This document shows positions 15,001 through 25,200 of a stretch of 64,000 nt of DNA, piece by piece. Source of the stretch: Streptomyces sp. NBC_01116 (GTDB lineage Bacteria > Actinomycetota > Actinomycetes > Streptomycetales > Streptomycetaceae). Numbering within the stretch: position 1 is the first letter of the stretch; each line of letters starts with the position of its first letter. The position numbers were made by a program, and so were the translations under genes. The notes below the pieces were generated by a model that did no database searches, was not told the origin of the DNA, and worked only from the letters and a program-made list of their open reading frames with translations. Where the stretch lies: contig NZ_CP108644.1 in NCBI RefSeq assembly GCF_041435495.1, forward strand, positions 3,705,501-3,769,500, read 5' to 3'.

Positions 15001-18000
15001 CGGCCGCCACGGCCACGGCCCTGCGCCCCGCGGCGGTCGCGGCTCCGGCCCTGCCCGCTCCCGTGCCCGTACCCACCGCCTTGGAGACACCTCACGTGGA
15101 CAGTGATCGCCTGGCCGGTCTGGTGGCCGACCACCTCGCCCTGCACGACGACTACCTCAACGGCCAGTTGCAGAGCGCGGAGCGGTTGGCCGGGCTGCTG
15201 GAGCGGGCCGCCGTCCAGGGCCAGGTCGATCAGGTGCTGGCCGGTGTGAACGCCGTCAAGGAGCACGGCCTGGACATCGGCCGCAGCCACCTGCGGGCCA
15301 ACGAGATCCTGCGCGACCTGGCAGGCCTGGAGTTCGGGGCCACCCCCGCCGCCGGAACCCGTCCGGCCGTGCCGCAGGCCCTGCGGGCCCCGTCGCCCCT
15401 GCCCGCCCCGCGGGCCTCGGCCCCCGCGCAGATCGCCCCGGCTCCGGCCGCCGCGCCGCAGCCCCTGCCGCCGGCCCCGACCGCTCCGGCGGCCCCCGCA
15501 CCGGAGCCCCTCGCGCCCCCGGTGGCCGCCGCCCCGGCCGCGGCCCCCGCGGCGCCCGCACCCGCGGGCCTGGACGCCGCGACCGTACAGACCGCACTCC
15601 TCGACGTCGTCGCACTCAAGACCGGCTACCCCGCCGACATGCTCGAACTCGACATGGACATCGAAGCCGACCTCGGCATCGACTCCATCAAACGCGTCGA
15701 AATCATGGGCATCCTCCAAGAACGCTTCGCCGGAGCCATCACCGCGGGCCCCGAACAACTCGCAGAACTCCGCACCCTCCGACAGATCGTCGAATTCACC
15801 AGCACCACCGCCACCACCGCCCCGACCACGGCCCCCGCAGCCCCCGCACCCGCGGGCCTGGACGCCGCGACCGTACAGACCGCACTCCTCGACGTCGTCG
15901 CACTCAAGACCGGCTACCCCGCCGACATGCTCGAACTCGACATGGACATCGAAGCCGACCTCGGCATCGACTCCATCAAACGCGTCGAAATCATGGGCAT
16001 CCTCCAAGAACGCTTCGCCGGAGCCATCACCGCGGGCCCCGAACAACTCGCAGAACTCCGCACCCTCCGACAGATCGTCGAATTCACCAGCACCACCGCC
16101 ACCACCGCCCCGACCACGGCCCCCGCAGCCCCCGCACCCGCGGGCCTGGACGCCGCGACCGTACAGACCGCACTCCTCGACGTCGTCGCACTCAAGACCG
16201 GCTACCCCGCCGACATGCTCGAACTCGACATGGACATCGAAGCCGACCTCGGCATCGACTCCATCAAACGCGTCGAAATCATGGGCATCCTCCAAGAACG
16301 CTTCGCCGGAGCCATCACCGCGGGCCCCGAACAACTCGCAGAACTCCGCACCCTCCGACAGATCGTCGAATTCACCAGCACCACCGCCACCACCGCCCCG
16401 ACCACGGCCCCCGCAGCCCCCGCACCCGCGGGCCTGGACGCCGCGACCGTACAGACCGCACTCCTCGACGTCGTCGCACTCAAGACCGGCTACCCCGCCG
16501 ACATGCTCGAACTCGACATGGACATCGAAGCCGACCTCGGCATCGACTCCATCAAACGCGTCGAAATCATGGGCATCCTCCAAGAACGCTTCGCCGGAGC
16601 CATCACCGCGGGCCCCGAACAACTCGCAGAACTCCGCACCCTCCGACAGATCGTCGAATTCACCAGCGGGGCCGCGCCGACCGCCACGGCCGACACCTCC
16701 GCCGCGGACGCCCCCGCGCCCGCCCCGGCCGGCCAGGACTCCGACGCCGACGCACCGACCGGCGGCGGGATCGGCCGGGCCCAGGCCGCGCTCGTCGCGC
16801 TGCCCACCCCCGACCAGCTGGTCGGCTGCTTCGCCGAGGGTTCGGGCGCGCTCGTCGTCGACGACGGCTCCGACCTCGCGCCGGCGCTCGCCCAGCGCCT
16901 GATCGCGTCCGGACGCCATGTGCACGTCCTGCGGCTGCCCGGAGTGGCCCAGCGCGTCACCGGGGTCAAGGACCACGCGCTGTCCGGCTGGGGCGTGACC
17001 GAGCTGGCCGAGCGGATGGAGCTCATCCTCGCCGACCGGGTCAGCGTCGTCCTCGATCTGACCGCCGCCCGTGCGGGCGAGTGGTCCGACGGGGTCCGGC
17101 GGCTCACGCACACCCTGCTGGTCGCCAAGCACGCCGTCGCGCCGCTGACGGCCGCCGCCGCCTCCGGCCGCGCCGCCTTCGTCACGGTCACCCGGCTCGA
17201 CGGCGCCTTCGGGCTCGGCGGGGTGTCCGAGGAGCTGGTCCCCGCCGGCGGCCCCGGCGGACTCGTCAAGACCCTGGCCGTCGAGGCCCCCGAGCTGTTC
17301 TGCCGGGCGGTCGACCTGGCCCCGGCCCTCAGCCCGGAGGCCGGAGCCGACCTCCTCCTCCCGGAGCTGAGCGACGCGGTCGCGGAGACGGTCCAGGTGG
17401 GACTCGACGGCAGCCGTCGTATCGGACTGACGCTCGGCGAGGAGCCGCTGACCACCTCCGACCCGGCGACCGCACCCGTCCTCGGCGGCGACGACCTCCT
17501 CGTCGTGACCGGCGGCGGACGCGGCATCACCGCCGCGTGCGTGGTCGAGCTGGCCCGGCGCTACCGGCCGGGCCTGCTGCTCCTGGGCCGCACCCCGCTG
17601 GAGGACGAGCCGGACTGGGCGCGGGGCGTGGACACCCCGGCGCTCAAGGCCGCCGCGGCCGCCCGGCTGAAGACCACGGGGGAGAAGCCCACCCCCAAGC
17701 GCGTCGAGCAGCTCTACCGGGACGTCGTCGGCGCCCGGGAGATCCGCGCCACCCTCGCCGAGGTGAGCGCCGCGGGCAGCCGGGTGGAGTACCTGGCCGT
17801 CGACATCACCGACCCGGCGGCCACCGCCGCCGCCCTCGCCCCGCACCGGGACCGCGTCACCGGTCTGGTGCACGGCGCGGGTGTCCTCGCCGACCAGCTG
17901 ATCGCCAACAAGAAGGCGTCCGAGGTCGAGCGGGTCTTCGCCCCGAAGCTCGCCGGGCTGCGCGCGGTCACCGCCGCGCTGGACTCCGCCGCGCTGCGCC

Positions 18001-19154
18001 ACCTCGTGCTGTTCTCCTCGGTCGCCGGGTTCTTCGGCAACCGGGGCCAGTCGGACTACGCCATGGCCAACGAGGTGCTCAACGCCTGGGCCTCCTCCTG
18101 GAAGCAGCGCCACCCCTCGGCCCACGTCACGTCCATCAACTGGGGCGCCTGGGACAGCGGCATGGTCTCCCCGGAGGTCAAGGCGGTCTTCCGGGAGCGG
18201 GGCATCACCCTGATCCCGCTGGACACCGGCGCCCGGCTGTTCGCCGAGCAGTTCGCCGCCGACCGGTCCGGTGACGTGGTCACGGTCCTCGGCCCGACGT
18301 CCCCCCTCTCCACCCCCGAGCGGACCGTCGCCGCCGTCACCCGCGTGGAGCGGCCGCTGGCCGCTCTGGAGGGCGAGCCGATCGTCGCCGACCACGTCAT
18401 CGGGGACGCGCCGGTGCTCCCGGCCGTCGTCGCCCTCGGCTGGATGATCGGTGCGGCGGAGCGGGTGCACGGCGCCGAGATCCGCCAGGTGCGGGACTTC
18501 TCCGTACACAAGGGCATCGTCTTCGACGGCTCCCAGCCCGAGGCGCTCGGCCTCGAACTGGCCGCCGACGACGACGTGGTGCGCGGGGCCGTCCGGTCCG
18601 TGGACGCGCAGGGCGCCGTCCGTCCGCACTACGGAGCGGTGCTCGACTTCCGGGCCACGCTCGCCCCGGTCTTCCCCGGCACCCTGCCGGCGCTCGGCGG
18701 CGGCCGGCCGGCCGACGCGCTCTACGGCGACGGCACCCTCTTCCACGGGCCCTCGCTGCGCGGAGTGCGCCGGGTGCTCACCGAGGACGAGGGCGCCCAG
18801 CGGCTGGTCCTGGAGTGCGAGCTGTCCGAACACCGCACGGCGGGAGGGGCGTTCGCGGGCAGCCGGTTCGCGCCCGGCACGGCGGACCTGCTGCTCCAGG
18901 CGGGCCTGGTCTGGGTCCGGCTCTTCCGCGGCACCGCCGGTCTGCCCCTGTCGGTGGGCCGCGCCGATCTGCACCGCGCGCTGCCCGACGGCGAGCCCTT
19001 CCTGGTCGTGGTCGAGCCCGGCTCCGCCCCGCAGGGCTCCGGCGCCTCGCTCACCATCACCGCGTGCACCCCGGGCGGAGAGGTGATCACCCGGTTCGAG
19101 GACGTGTCCGTGGTCTCCGCACCGCAGTTGGCGGCCAAGTTCATCAGCGGCTGA
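12030..19154 (+). CDS. PfaA/Pfa2-like polyunsaturated fatty acid synthase subunit, KS-AT-ACP x4-KR-DH
   Basis: The protein has 2374 residues. KS spans about 12-460 (Cys216 in DAACASS, His351, His391). The malonyl-transferase spans about 568-880 (GHSFGE, Ser667). After an Ala/Pro linker and a helical segment (about 1017-1110) come four identical ACPs with Ser1219, 1315, 1411 and 1507 in LGIDSIKR. KR spans about 1770-2090 (TGGGRGI near 1828, Tyr2010; HGAGVLAD is typical of PfaA). A PKS-type DH-like double hotdog fills about 2100-2374 (His2122 in DHVIGDAPVLP). This order is that of terrestrial myxobacterial Pfa2. It would iteratively build and reduce a chain with Pfa3 and PfaD. The start is GTG after CAGAGAG. 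No AGPAT or thioesterase is present. Confidence 0.9.
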   Translation: MNSSQESDLDRRLARDPIAIVGLSALYPKSSNVRDFWANVVSAADCIDDVPAGHWDVDEHYDPDPTVPDKTYSKRGGFIPDVPFNPLEFGLPPNTLEVTDVLQLLSLVVARDLLKDAGAEQPWYDASRTGVVLGITGANQLTQPLTARLQSPVLKEVVRSCGLSDRDAEEIVAKFRLAYAPWEENSFPGMLGNVVAGRVANRLDLGGINMTIDAACASSLGAVRTAVSELLEGRSDTMLVGGCDAENTIFMYLCFSKTPALSKSGQIRPFDKDADGTLIGEGIGMLALRRLSDAERDGNRIYAVLRGMGTSSDGRFKSIYAPRKEGQIVALRRAYEDADCSPSSIELFEAHGTGTAVGDATELSALSAVVSEGNDHRQYAAVGSVKSQIGHTKAAAGAAGLIKLALSLHHKVLPPTINVSEPNPAIDFTSGPFYVNTEARPWIRDPERPKRRAAISSFGFGGTNFHMVLEEHGDGDDLKVSFPVAAVHLWHAPDTAALTGLLAAGAPATGGPAPEGHARIALVARTPEELAALRELALGELRTRGDADAWSHPKGLHYRRRAARTGKVGALFAGQGSQYTNLGSTAVLAVPPLRAAFDRANVLVPGEAPLSRVAFPPPLFGADVRAAQETALRATAYAQPAIGALSAGQFRYLGELGLAPEGFLGHSFGELTALWASGALDDDAFFTLARARGRAMAPPSDPGFDAGAMAAVSAPEERVAELLADRTDVIVCNRNALDQIVVGGPTDEVDRLVAAAKEAGLRASRLPVSAAFHTPFVGHALKAFRADVEHVEIGRPNGTVFANTQGASYGGDVAANREVLAGQLVRPVDFAARVEEMYAAGFRVFVEFGPKSILTQLVRRILGDREHWAVALDAGPGRDADVALKQAVAQLAVLGVPLETSDRYVAAPPVAEPVKGMSILLNGINYVSPERRAAYREAIDNGYRIASPVVPSVAPAPANPPAPAPARPSAPAPRPAVLPAPAAAVPAPVAPAATATALRPAAVAAPALPAPVPVPTALETPHVDSDRLAGLVADHLALHDDYLNGQLQSAERLAGLLERAAVQGQVDQVLAGVNAVKEHGLDIGRSHLRANEILRDLAGLEFGATPAAGTRPAVPQALRAPSPLPAPRASAPAQIAPAPAAAPQPLPPAPTAPAAPAPEPLAPPVAAAPAAAPAAPAPAGLDAATVQTALLDVVALKTGYPADMLELDMDIEADLGIDSIKRVEIMGILQERFAGAITAGPEQLAELRTLRQIVEFTSTTATTAPTTAPAAPAPAGLDAATVQTALLDVVALKTGYPADMLELDMDIEADLGIDSIKRVEIMGILQERFAGAITAGPEQLAELRTLRQIVEFTSTTATTAPTTAPAAPAPAGLDAATVQTALLDVVALKTGYPADMLELDMDIEADLGIDSIKRVEIMGILQERFAGAITAGPEQLAELRTLRQIVEFTSTTATTAPTTAPAAPAPAGLDAATVQTALLDVVALKTGYPADMLELDMDIEADLGIDSIKRVEIMGILQERFAGAITAGPEQLAELRTLRQIVEFTSGAAPTATADTSAADAPAPAPAGQDSDADAPTGGGIGRAQAALVALPTPDQLVGCFAEGSGALVVDDGSDLAPALAQRLIASGRHVHVLRLPGVAQRVTGVKDHALSGWGVTELAERMELILADRVSVVLDLTAARAGEWSDGVRRLTHTLLVAKHAVAPLTAAAASGRAAFVTVTRLDGAFGLGGVSEELVPAGGPGGLVKTLAVEAPELFCRAVDLAPALSPEAGADLLLPELSDAVAETVQVGLDGSRRIGLTLGEEPLTTSDPATAPVLGGDDLLVVTGGGRGITAACVVELARRYRPGLLLLGRTPLEDEPDWARGVDTPALKAAAAARLKTTGEKPTPKRVEQLYRDVVGAREIRATLAEVSAAGSRVEYLAVDITDPAATAAALAPHRDRVTGLVHGAGVLADQLIANKKASEVERVFAPKLAGLRAVTAALDSAALRHLVLFSSVAGFFGNRGQSDYAMANEVLNAWASSWKQRHPSAHVTSINWGAWDSGMVSPEVKAVFRERGITLIPLDTGARLFAEQFAADRSGDVVTVLGPTSPLSTPERTVAAVTRVERPLAALEGEPIVADHVIGDAPVLPAVVALGWMIGAAERVHGAEIRQVRDFSVHKGIVFDGSQPEALGLELAADDDVVRGAVRSVDAQGAVRPHYGAVLDFRATLAPVFPGTLPALGGGRPADALYGDGTLFHGPSLRGVRRVLTEDEGAQRLVLECELSEHRTAGGAFAGSRFAPGTADLLLQAGLVWVRLFRGTAGLPLSVGRADLHRALPDGEPFLVVVEPGSAPQGSGASLTITACTPGGEVITRFEDVSVVSAPQLAAKFISG
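15555..16667 (+). repeat. Tandem array: three full 288-bp units plus a 249-bp fourth, encoding four ACPs
   Basis: Units start at 15555, 15843, 16131 and 16419 and read as identical at the nucleotide level. Each encodes one ACP plus an Ala/Pro/Thr linker; the last lacks the linker and runs into GGGGCCGCG. Within a unit all seven Glu codons are GAA and ten of eleven Leu codons are CTC, whereas the surrounding gene prefers GAG and CTG. This indicates recent homogenisation by recombination, or a separately acquired unit. The copy number could be misassembled. Confidence 0.95.
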
Positions 19155-19165
19155 CTCCCCTTCGT

Positions 19166-19217
19166 ACCCGACGCAAGCGATCGGGTCGGCCCGGACGGCG
19201 CCTCCCGCGCCGTCCGG
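19166..19217 (+). other. Two consecutive hairpins between the Pfa2- and Pfa3-like genes
   Basis: ACCCGA/TCGGGT (19166-19171 and 19181-19186) is followed by a perfect 10-bp stem, CCGGACGGCG with CGCCGTCCGG (19191-19200 and 19208-19217). No T-run follows. They fill the 100-bp gap inside an apparent operon and may act in partial termination or mRNA processing and stability. Confidence 0.45.
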
Positions 19218-19254
19218 GCCGGCCCCGCCCCTCAGAAGGGACCGTAAAGCTCTC

Positions 19255-22200
19255 ATGAGCAAGTACGCCATCGTTGGCCTCTCCTGCCTGTTCCCGGGCG
19301 CGGAGTCCCCTGCCGAGTTCTGGCAGAACCTCCGTGCCGGGACGGACAACCGCGGGGAAGGGGGCGAGCAGATCTTCGGTCCCGGCATCGACGCCAGGGA
19401 CGCGGATCCGCAGCACGCCGTCTACTGCACACGCGGCGGCTTCGTCACCGGATTCGACTTCGACCCGGAGGGCTACCTCCTGGACCCCGGCCACCTCTCC
19501 GGGCTCGACCGGATCTTCCACTGGTCCCTGCACGTGGCCCGGGAGGCGCTGCGCGACAGCGGGCAGCTGGACCGCCCCGGCGTCCTGGACCGCACCGGCC
19601 TGATCCTGGGCAACTACTCCTTCCCCACCCCGGCGTCCGCGGCCGTCAGCGTCCCCCTGGTCCAGGAGTCGGTCCTCGAAGGGCTGCGGCGGGCCGGGCA
19701 CCCGGCGCTCGGCGCGCTGGCCGACGAGAGCCGGCGGATCGACCCCTCGCGGCTGCACCCCGAGAACCTGCGGGTCAGCGGCTCGCCGGCCTCGGTCGCC
19801 GCGAGCGCGCTCGGGCTCGGCGGCCCCCGCTACGCCCTGGACGCCGCCTGCTCCTCCGCGCTGTACGCGCTCAAGCTGGCGTGCGACCACCTCGCCGCCG
19901 GCCAGGCCGACCTGGTGCTGGCGGGCGGCGTCTGCGCGCCCGACCCGACCCTGATCCACCTGTCGTTCTCCGACCTCCAGGCCTACCCCCGCGACGGCTT
20001 CAGCCAGCCCTTCGACAGCCGGTCCGGAGGCATCCTCACCGGTCAGGGCGCCGGGATGGTCGCGGTGAAGCGGCTGGCCGACGCGGTACGCGACGGGGAC
20101 CGCATCCACGCCGTCGTGGACGGCATCGGGCTGACGAACGACGGCAGCGGCCGCCATCTGCTCGTCCCGCAGGGCGGCGGGCAGCTCCAGTCGTACCAGC
20201 GGGCCTACGCCGACGCCGGTGTCGACCCGGCCACCGTGGACTACCTGGAGTGCCACGCGACCGGGACCCCCATCGGGGACGCCACCGAGGTGGACTCCGT
20301 CGCCGAGTTCTTCGGCGGGGCCGACCGGGTGCCGCTGATCGGCTCGGTGAAGGGCAACATCGGCCACCTGCTCACCGTGGCGGGGCTCAGCAGCCTCCTC
20401 AAGGTCGTGCTGTCCATGGGCGACGGGTACATCCCGCCGACCATCGGCGTGACCCGTCCCGTCACCTCGAAGGACGGGCGGGTCGGCGAGGAGTCGCTCG
20501 TCCGCACCGGCCGCGCCTGGCCAGAGGGCGAGGGCCCCCGCCGGGCGGCGGTGTCCGCGTTCGGCTTCGGCGGGACCAACGCCCACGTGGTGCTCTCGGC
20601 GGCCACCGCCGCCGACGGAACGCCCGAGGAGACGGCCCCGGCCGAGGTGCCCGCGCTCGACATCGTCGGCCTCGGCGCCCACTTCGGCCCGCTCGACTCC
20701 CTCGACGCCTTCGAGGAGGCCGTCCACCAGGGCGCCGGAGCCCTCGTCCCGCTGCCCGAGCGCCGCTGGCGCGGCCTGGACCAGACCCGCGGGGGCTCCC
20801 TGGAGGCCGCCACCGGCGTCGCGCCCGGCACGGTGCCGAACGGCGCGTTCGTCGACGGCCTCGGCATCGACCCCGTCGACCTCAAGATCCCGCCGGCCGA
20901 CCTGCGTACGTACAACCTCCAGCACGCCCTGGTCACGAAGGTCGCCGACGAGGCCCTGCGGGACGCGGGGTTCAGCCGGGCCACGGCCGAGGGCCGGAGC
21001 GCGCCCGACCCCCGGCGCATCGCGGTGGTGATCGGGATGGAGATCGAGCCGATGACCCATCTGCGGCTCACCCGCCGCGGCCTGGGCGCCTTCGTCCGCG
21101 AGGAGTTCGCGCGGGCCGGGGTCGCGGTGGACGAGGAGCGGCTCGCCGCCGTGAGCGCGGCCGGCCGGGACGCGGTCGTGGACCCCATCGTCGCCAACGA
21201 GGTGCTGAGCTTCATCGGCAACATCATGGCCAGCCGCATCTCCTCCCTCTGGAACCTCACCGGCCCCTCCTTCACCGTCTCCTCCGACGGCTCGGGCACC
21301 GCCGAGGCCCTGGAGGTCGCCCGGCTGCTGCTGCTCGACCCCAGCATCGAGGCGGTCCTCGTCGGAGCGGTCGACCTGGCCGGCTCGGCGGAGAACCTGC
21401 TGCTCCGCCCGGACGTGGTGGGCGAGGCCGGACTGACCTTCGGCGAAGGCGCCCGTGGCCGGCGGATCGGCGAGGGCGCGGGCGCGGTCGTCGTCACCCG
21501 GCCGGACGAGCGGGAGCGCCCCGCCTACGCCCGGCTCGACGCCGTCGCCATCCGCCATGCCGCCCCGGTGGACGGCGTGGTGCCGGAGGCCGACGCGGCG
21601 ACGCTCGTCGCGGCCGCCGAGGAGGCACTCGCCACCGCGGGCGTCACCGCGGCCGACATCGGCTACCTGGAGGCGCACGCGGGCGGCACCGAAGCCCAGG
21701 ACCGGGCCGAGATCGCCGCCCTGGCCCGCGTCTACCCGGCCGGCGGCGACGGGGTGGCCCTCGGCAGCGCCAAGGCCCTCGTCGGCGACGCCGGGTGCGC
21801 GGCGACCATGGCCGGGCTCATCCGGTCCGTCCTGTGCCTGCACCACGGGTATCTCCCCGGCACCGGCGGCTGGACCCGTCCCGCCGACGGACTCGCCGAG
21901 GACTTCGGCGCCTCCGCGCTGTTCGTCCCGACCCGGTCGCAGCCGTGGCTGCGCCGGAACAAGGGGGCGCGCAGGTACGCCGCCGTCGACTTCCTCGGCG
22001 CGTCCGGTGCGCACGGGCACCTCGTGCTCTCCGCCGACGCCACCCGGGGCCGGGTCGCCCGGGCCGACTGGCGGCGGGCCGACGGGCCGGTCGTGCTGCC
22101 GCTGTCGGCGCACTCGTTCGAGGCGCTGCTCGACGTGGTCGAGCGGCACAGGGCGCTGGTGGCCGGGGCCGACCCGTACGACCTCGCCCGGCAGGCGGCC

Positions 22201-25200
22201 CGTGAGCTGACGGACGTCGGTCCGCGGGTGGTGCTCGTCGGCCAGGACCGCGACGAGCTGCTGGCCCAGCTCGACCTGGCCGCACGCGATCTCCCCGGTG
22301 TGCACGGAGACGGCGGCGAGTGGGCCACGCCGGCGGGCAGCTACTTCACCGCACGGCCCATCGGCCCGGACGGCAAGGTCGCGCTGGTCTACCCGGGCGC
22401 GTTCAACTCCTACCCGGGTCTGGGCCAGGACTTCTTCCGGGTCTTCCCCGGCCTGCTGGACCGGTTCGAGGAGGACGCGACCCAGCCCGAACGCCAGCTG
22501 CGCGCCACCTCGCTCTATCCGCGCAGCCAGGTCGCGCTGGGCCGCCGCGAACTGATGGGGCTGGAGGCCGGTCTCGGCGACGACGTGCCCTTCATGCTCG
22601 CCACCGGCACCAACTTCGCCATCCTGTACACGGATCTGGTGCGCGAGGTGCTCGGCGTCCGGCCGCACGGCGCGTTCGGCTACAGCCTCGGCGAGTCGAG
22701 CATGCTCTTCGCGACCGGCGGCTGGCAGACCGGCGGTCGCCGCGACGACCTGATCAGCGACACCCCGATCTTCAAGGACCGGCTGTGCGGGCCCCGCCGC
22801 ACCGTGCGCGAGCTGTGGAAGCTGCCGGACTCCGTCCCCGACGCCTCCCTGTGGGCCAGCCATGTGCTGCTCACCGACGCCGACTCGGTGCGCGCGGCGC
22901 TGCCCCGCTACGACCGGGTCCACCTCACCCACATCAACACCCCGGCCGAACTGGTCGTCGCGGGTGACCCGGAGCAGTGCCGCGCGCTCGTGAAGGAGCT
23001 GGGCTGCCCGGCGGCGCGCTCGCCCGTCAACGTCGTCATGCACTGCCCGGTCGTGGACGCCGAACTGGACGGCCTCGCGGGGTTGAACGACTACCCCACG
23101 GGCTCGTTCGGCGACCTGGAGCTGTTCAGCGCGTACGACTACGAGGCGCTGCCGGTCCTGGAGCGGGGCGAGACGGCCCGCCGCATCGCCTGGACCCTGC
23201 GTTCGACGATCGACTTCGCCCGACTGGTGCGGGACGCCCACGACCGGGGCTTCCGCTACTTCATCGAGGTCGGACCCGGCGCGACCTGCTCGCGCTGGAT
23301 CCACGACACGCTGGGGGACGCCCCGCACGCCGCGGTTCCCGTGGACCGGCGCGGCGTCTCCACCGCCAGGTCGGTCGCCCGGCTGGTGGCCCGGCTGGTC
23401 GGCAACGGCCTGGACCTGGACCTGTCGGCGCTCCTGGAATCGCCGTCGACCGCGGCGCGGACCTCCCGCGCCCATCGCTTCCGTGTGGGCGGCGGTGATC
23501 CGGTCCCGGCACGCGTGGCCCGGAGCATCGCCGCGACGGCGTCCGCGGGTGCGGCCGCGGACGCCGTCCCGACCGTCCCCGCCGCCGCGCTCGCCGCCTC
23601 GGGAGCGTCCGCCGCGCCCGCCGCCTCCGGCCCGGCCGCCCCCGGCGCCGCCGCCGCGGGGGGAGGGCCCGGCGGTCGAGCCACCGCGGGCCCCGGCACG
23701 CCCCGCCCCGCCGCCCCGTCCGCCCCCGTACCGTCCGTACCGCCGGAGGACTCCGCCATGCCTGCCGATCCGACACTCGCCGACGCGGAGGTCATCACCT
23801 TCGACGGCGACCCGATCTCCTTCCTCCCCTGGGCGCCCGCACCGCACGGGGACACCGCCCCGCCGGTCCCCGCCCGGTCCGACGCCCCGCCTCCCGCGCC
23901 CGCCCCGGCACGCCCCGCGGCGGCCGGCCCGGCCACCGGGTCCGACGGCTCGCCCACGCCCGCCGCCGACCTGGTGCGGGACATCCGCCGTCAGATGGTC
24001 ACCACCCACTCCGTCGTGATGGAGACCCAGCGCATCCTCCAGGGCGCGACGCTCTCCCGGATCGAGGCGCTGCTGGGCGGCGACGCCGCGGCCTCCGCCG
24101 CCCCGCCCGCGGCCCCGGCCCCTCCGGCGCCCCTCCCGGCGCCGGCCCCCGCGGCCGCGCTGCCCCCGGCCGCCCCCGCCCCCGCTCCCGCCGGCCCTCC
24201 GGAGCCCCCGGCCGGGCAGCGCGAGGTCAAGGAGGGCGTGATCTGGGACGAGGCCGATCTGCTGGAGTTCGCGGTCGGCTCCGTGGCCAAGGTCTTCGGG
24301 CCCGAGTTCGGCGTCATCGACGGGTACGGCAAGCGGGTGCGGCTGCCCGCGCCGCCCTACCACTTCGTCTCCCGCGTCACCGCGCTCGACGGCACCACCG
24401 GTGTGTTCGAGCCCGCCACGATCACCACCGAGTACGACGTCCCCGAGGACGCCTGGTACGCCGTGGACGGCGGCGTGCCGCCGGCCGTCACCGTCGAGGC
24501 GGGCCAGTGCGACCTGCTGCTCGTCAGCTATCTGGGCATCGACTTCCGCAACAAGGGCGAGCGGGTCTACCGCCTCCTGGACAGCACCCTGATCTTCCGC
24601 GGGAACCTGCCCCGGACCGGTCAGACCCTGCGGTACGACATCTCCATCGACCGCTTCGTGCACCAGGGCGACACCACGCTCTTCTTCTTCAGCTACCGGT
24701 GCTACGCCGACGGCGAGCTGATCCTCGAACTGCACGACGCCTGCGCCGGGTTCTTCAGCAAGGAGGAGCTCGCCACCCCGCTCGGCGTCGTGATGACCGA
24801 CAAGGAGAAGGCGGCCCGCGCGGCCCTGCCCAAGGGGTACTTCAAGCCGCTCGCGTACACCGAGAAGAACCACCTCACCCTCGACGACCTGGAGGTCCTG
24901 TCCCAGGGCCGGCCCGGTGACGTCTTCGGCCCGGACCACGCCCAGGATCCGGGCGTCAACCCGGCGATCCGGCTGCCCGACGCCAGACTGCGGATGATCG
25001 ACGAGGTGGTCATCGACCGCAAGGGCGGCCCGCGCGGCCTCGGCACCCTCAGCGCCGTCAAGCGCCTGGAGCCGGACGCCTGGTACTTCACCTGCCACTT
25101 CCCGGACGACCACGTGCTCGCCGGCTCGCTGGTGGCCGAGGGCGCGGTGCAGCTGCTCCAGATCTACCTGATGCACCAGGGCATGCACCTCACGCTGCCG

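Noticed and set aside
11388..19388. Very long open frame of 2666 codons on the minus strand opposite the Pfa2-like gene
   Set aside because: It is the GC-skewed shadow of the real gene: low-complexity Gly/Arg/Gln-rich translation with no domain, while the plus strand has intact catalytic motifs.
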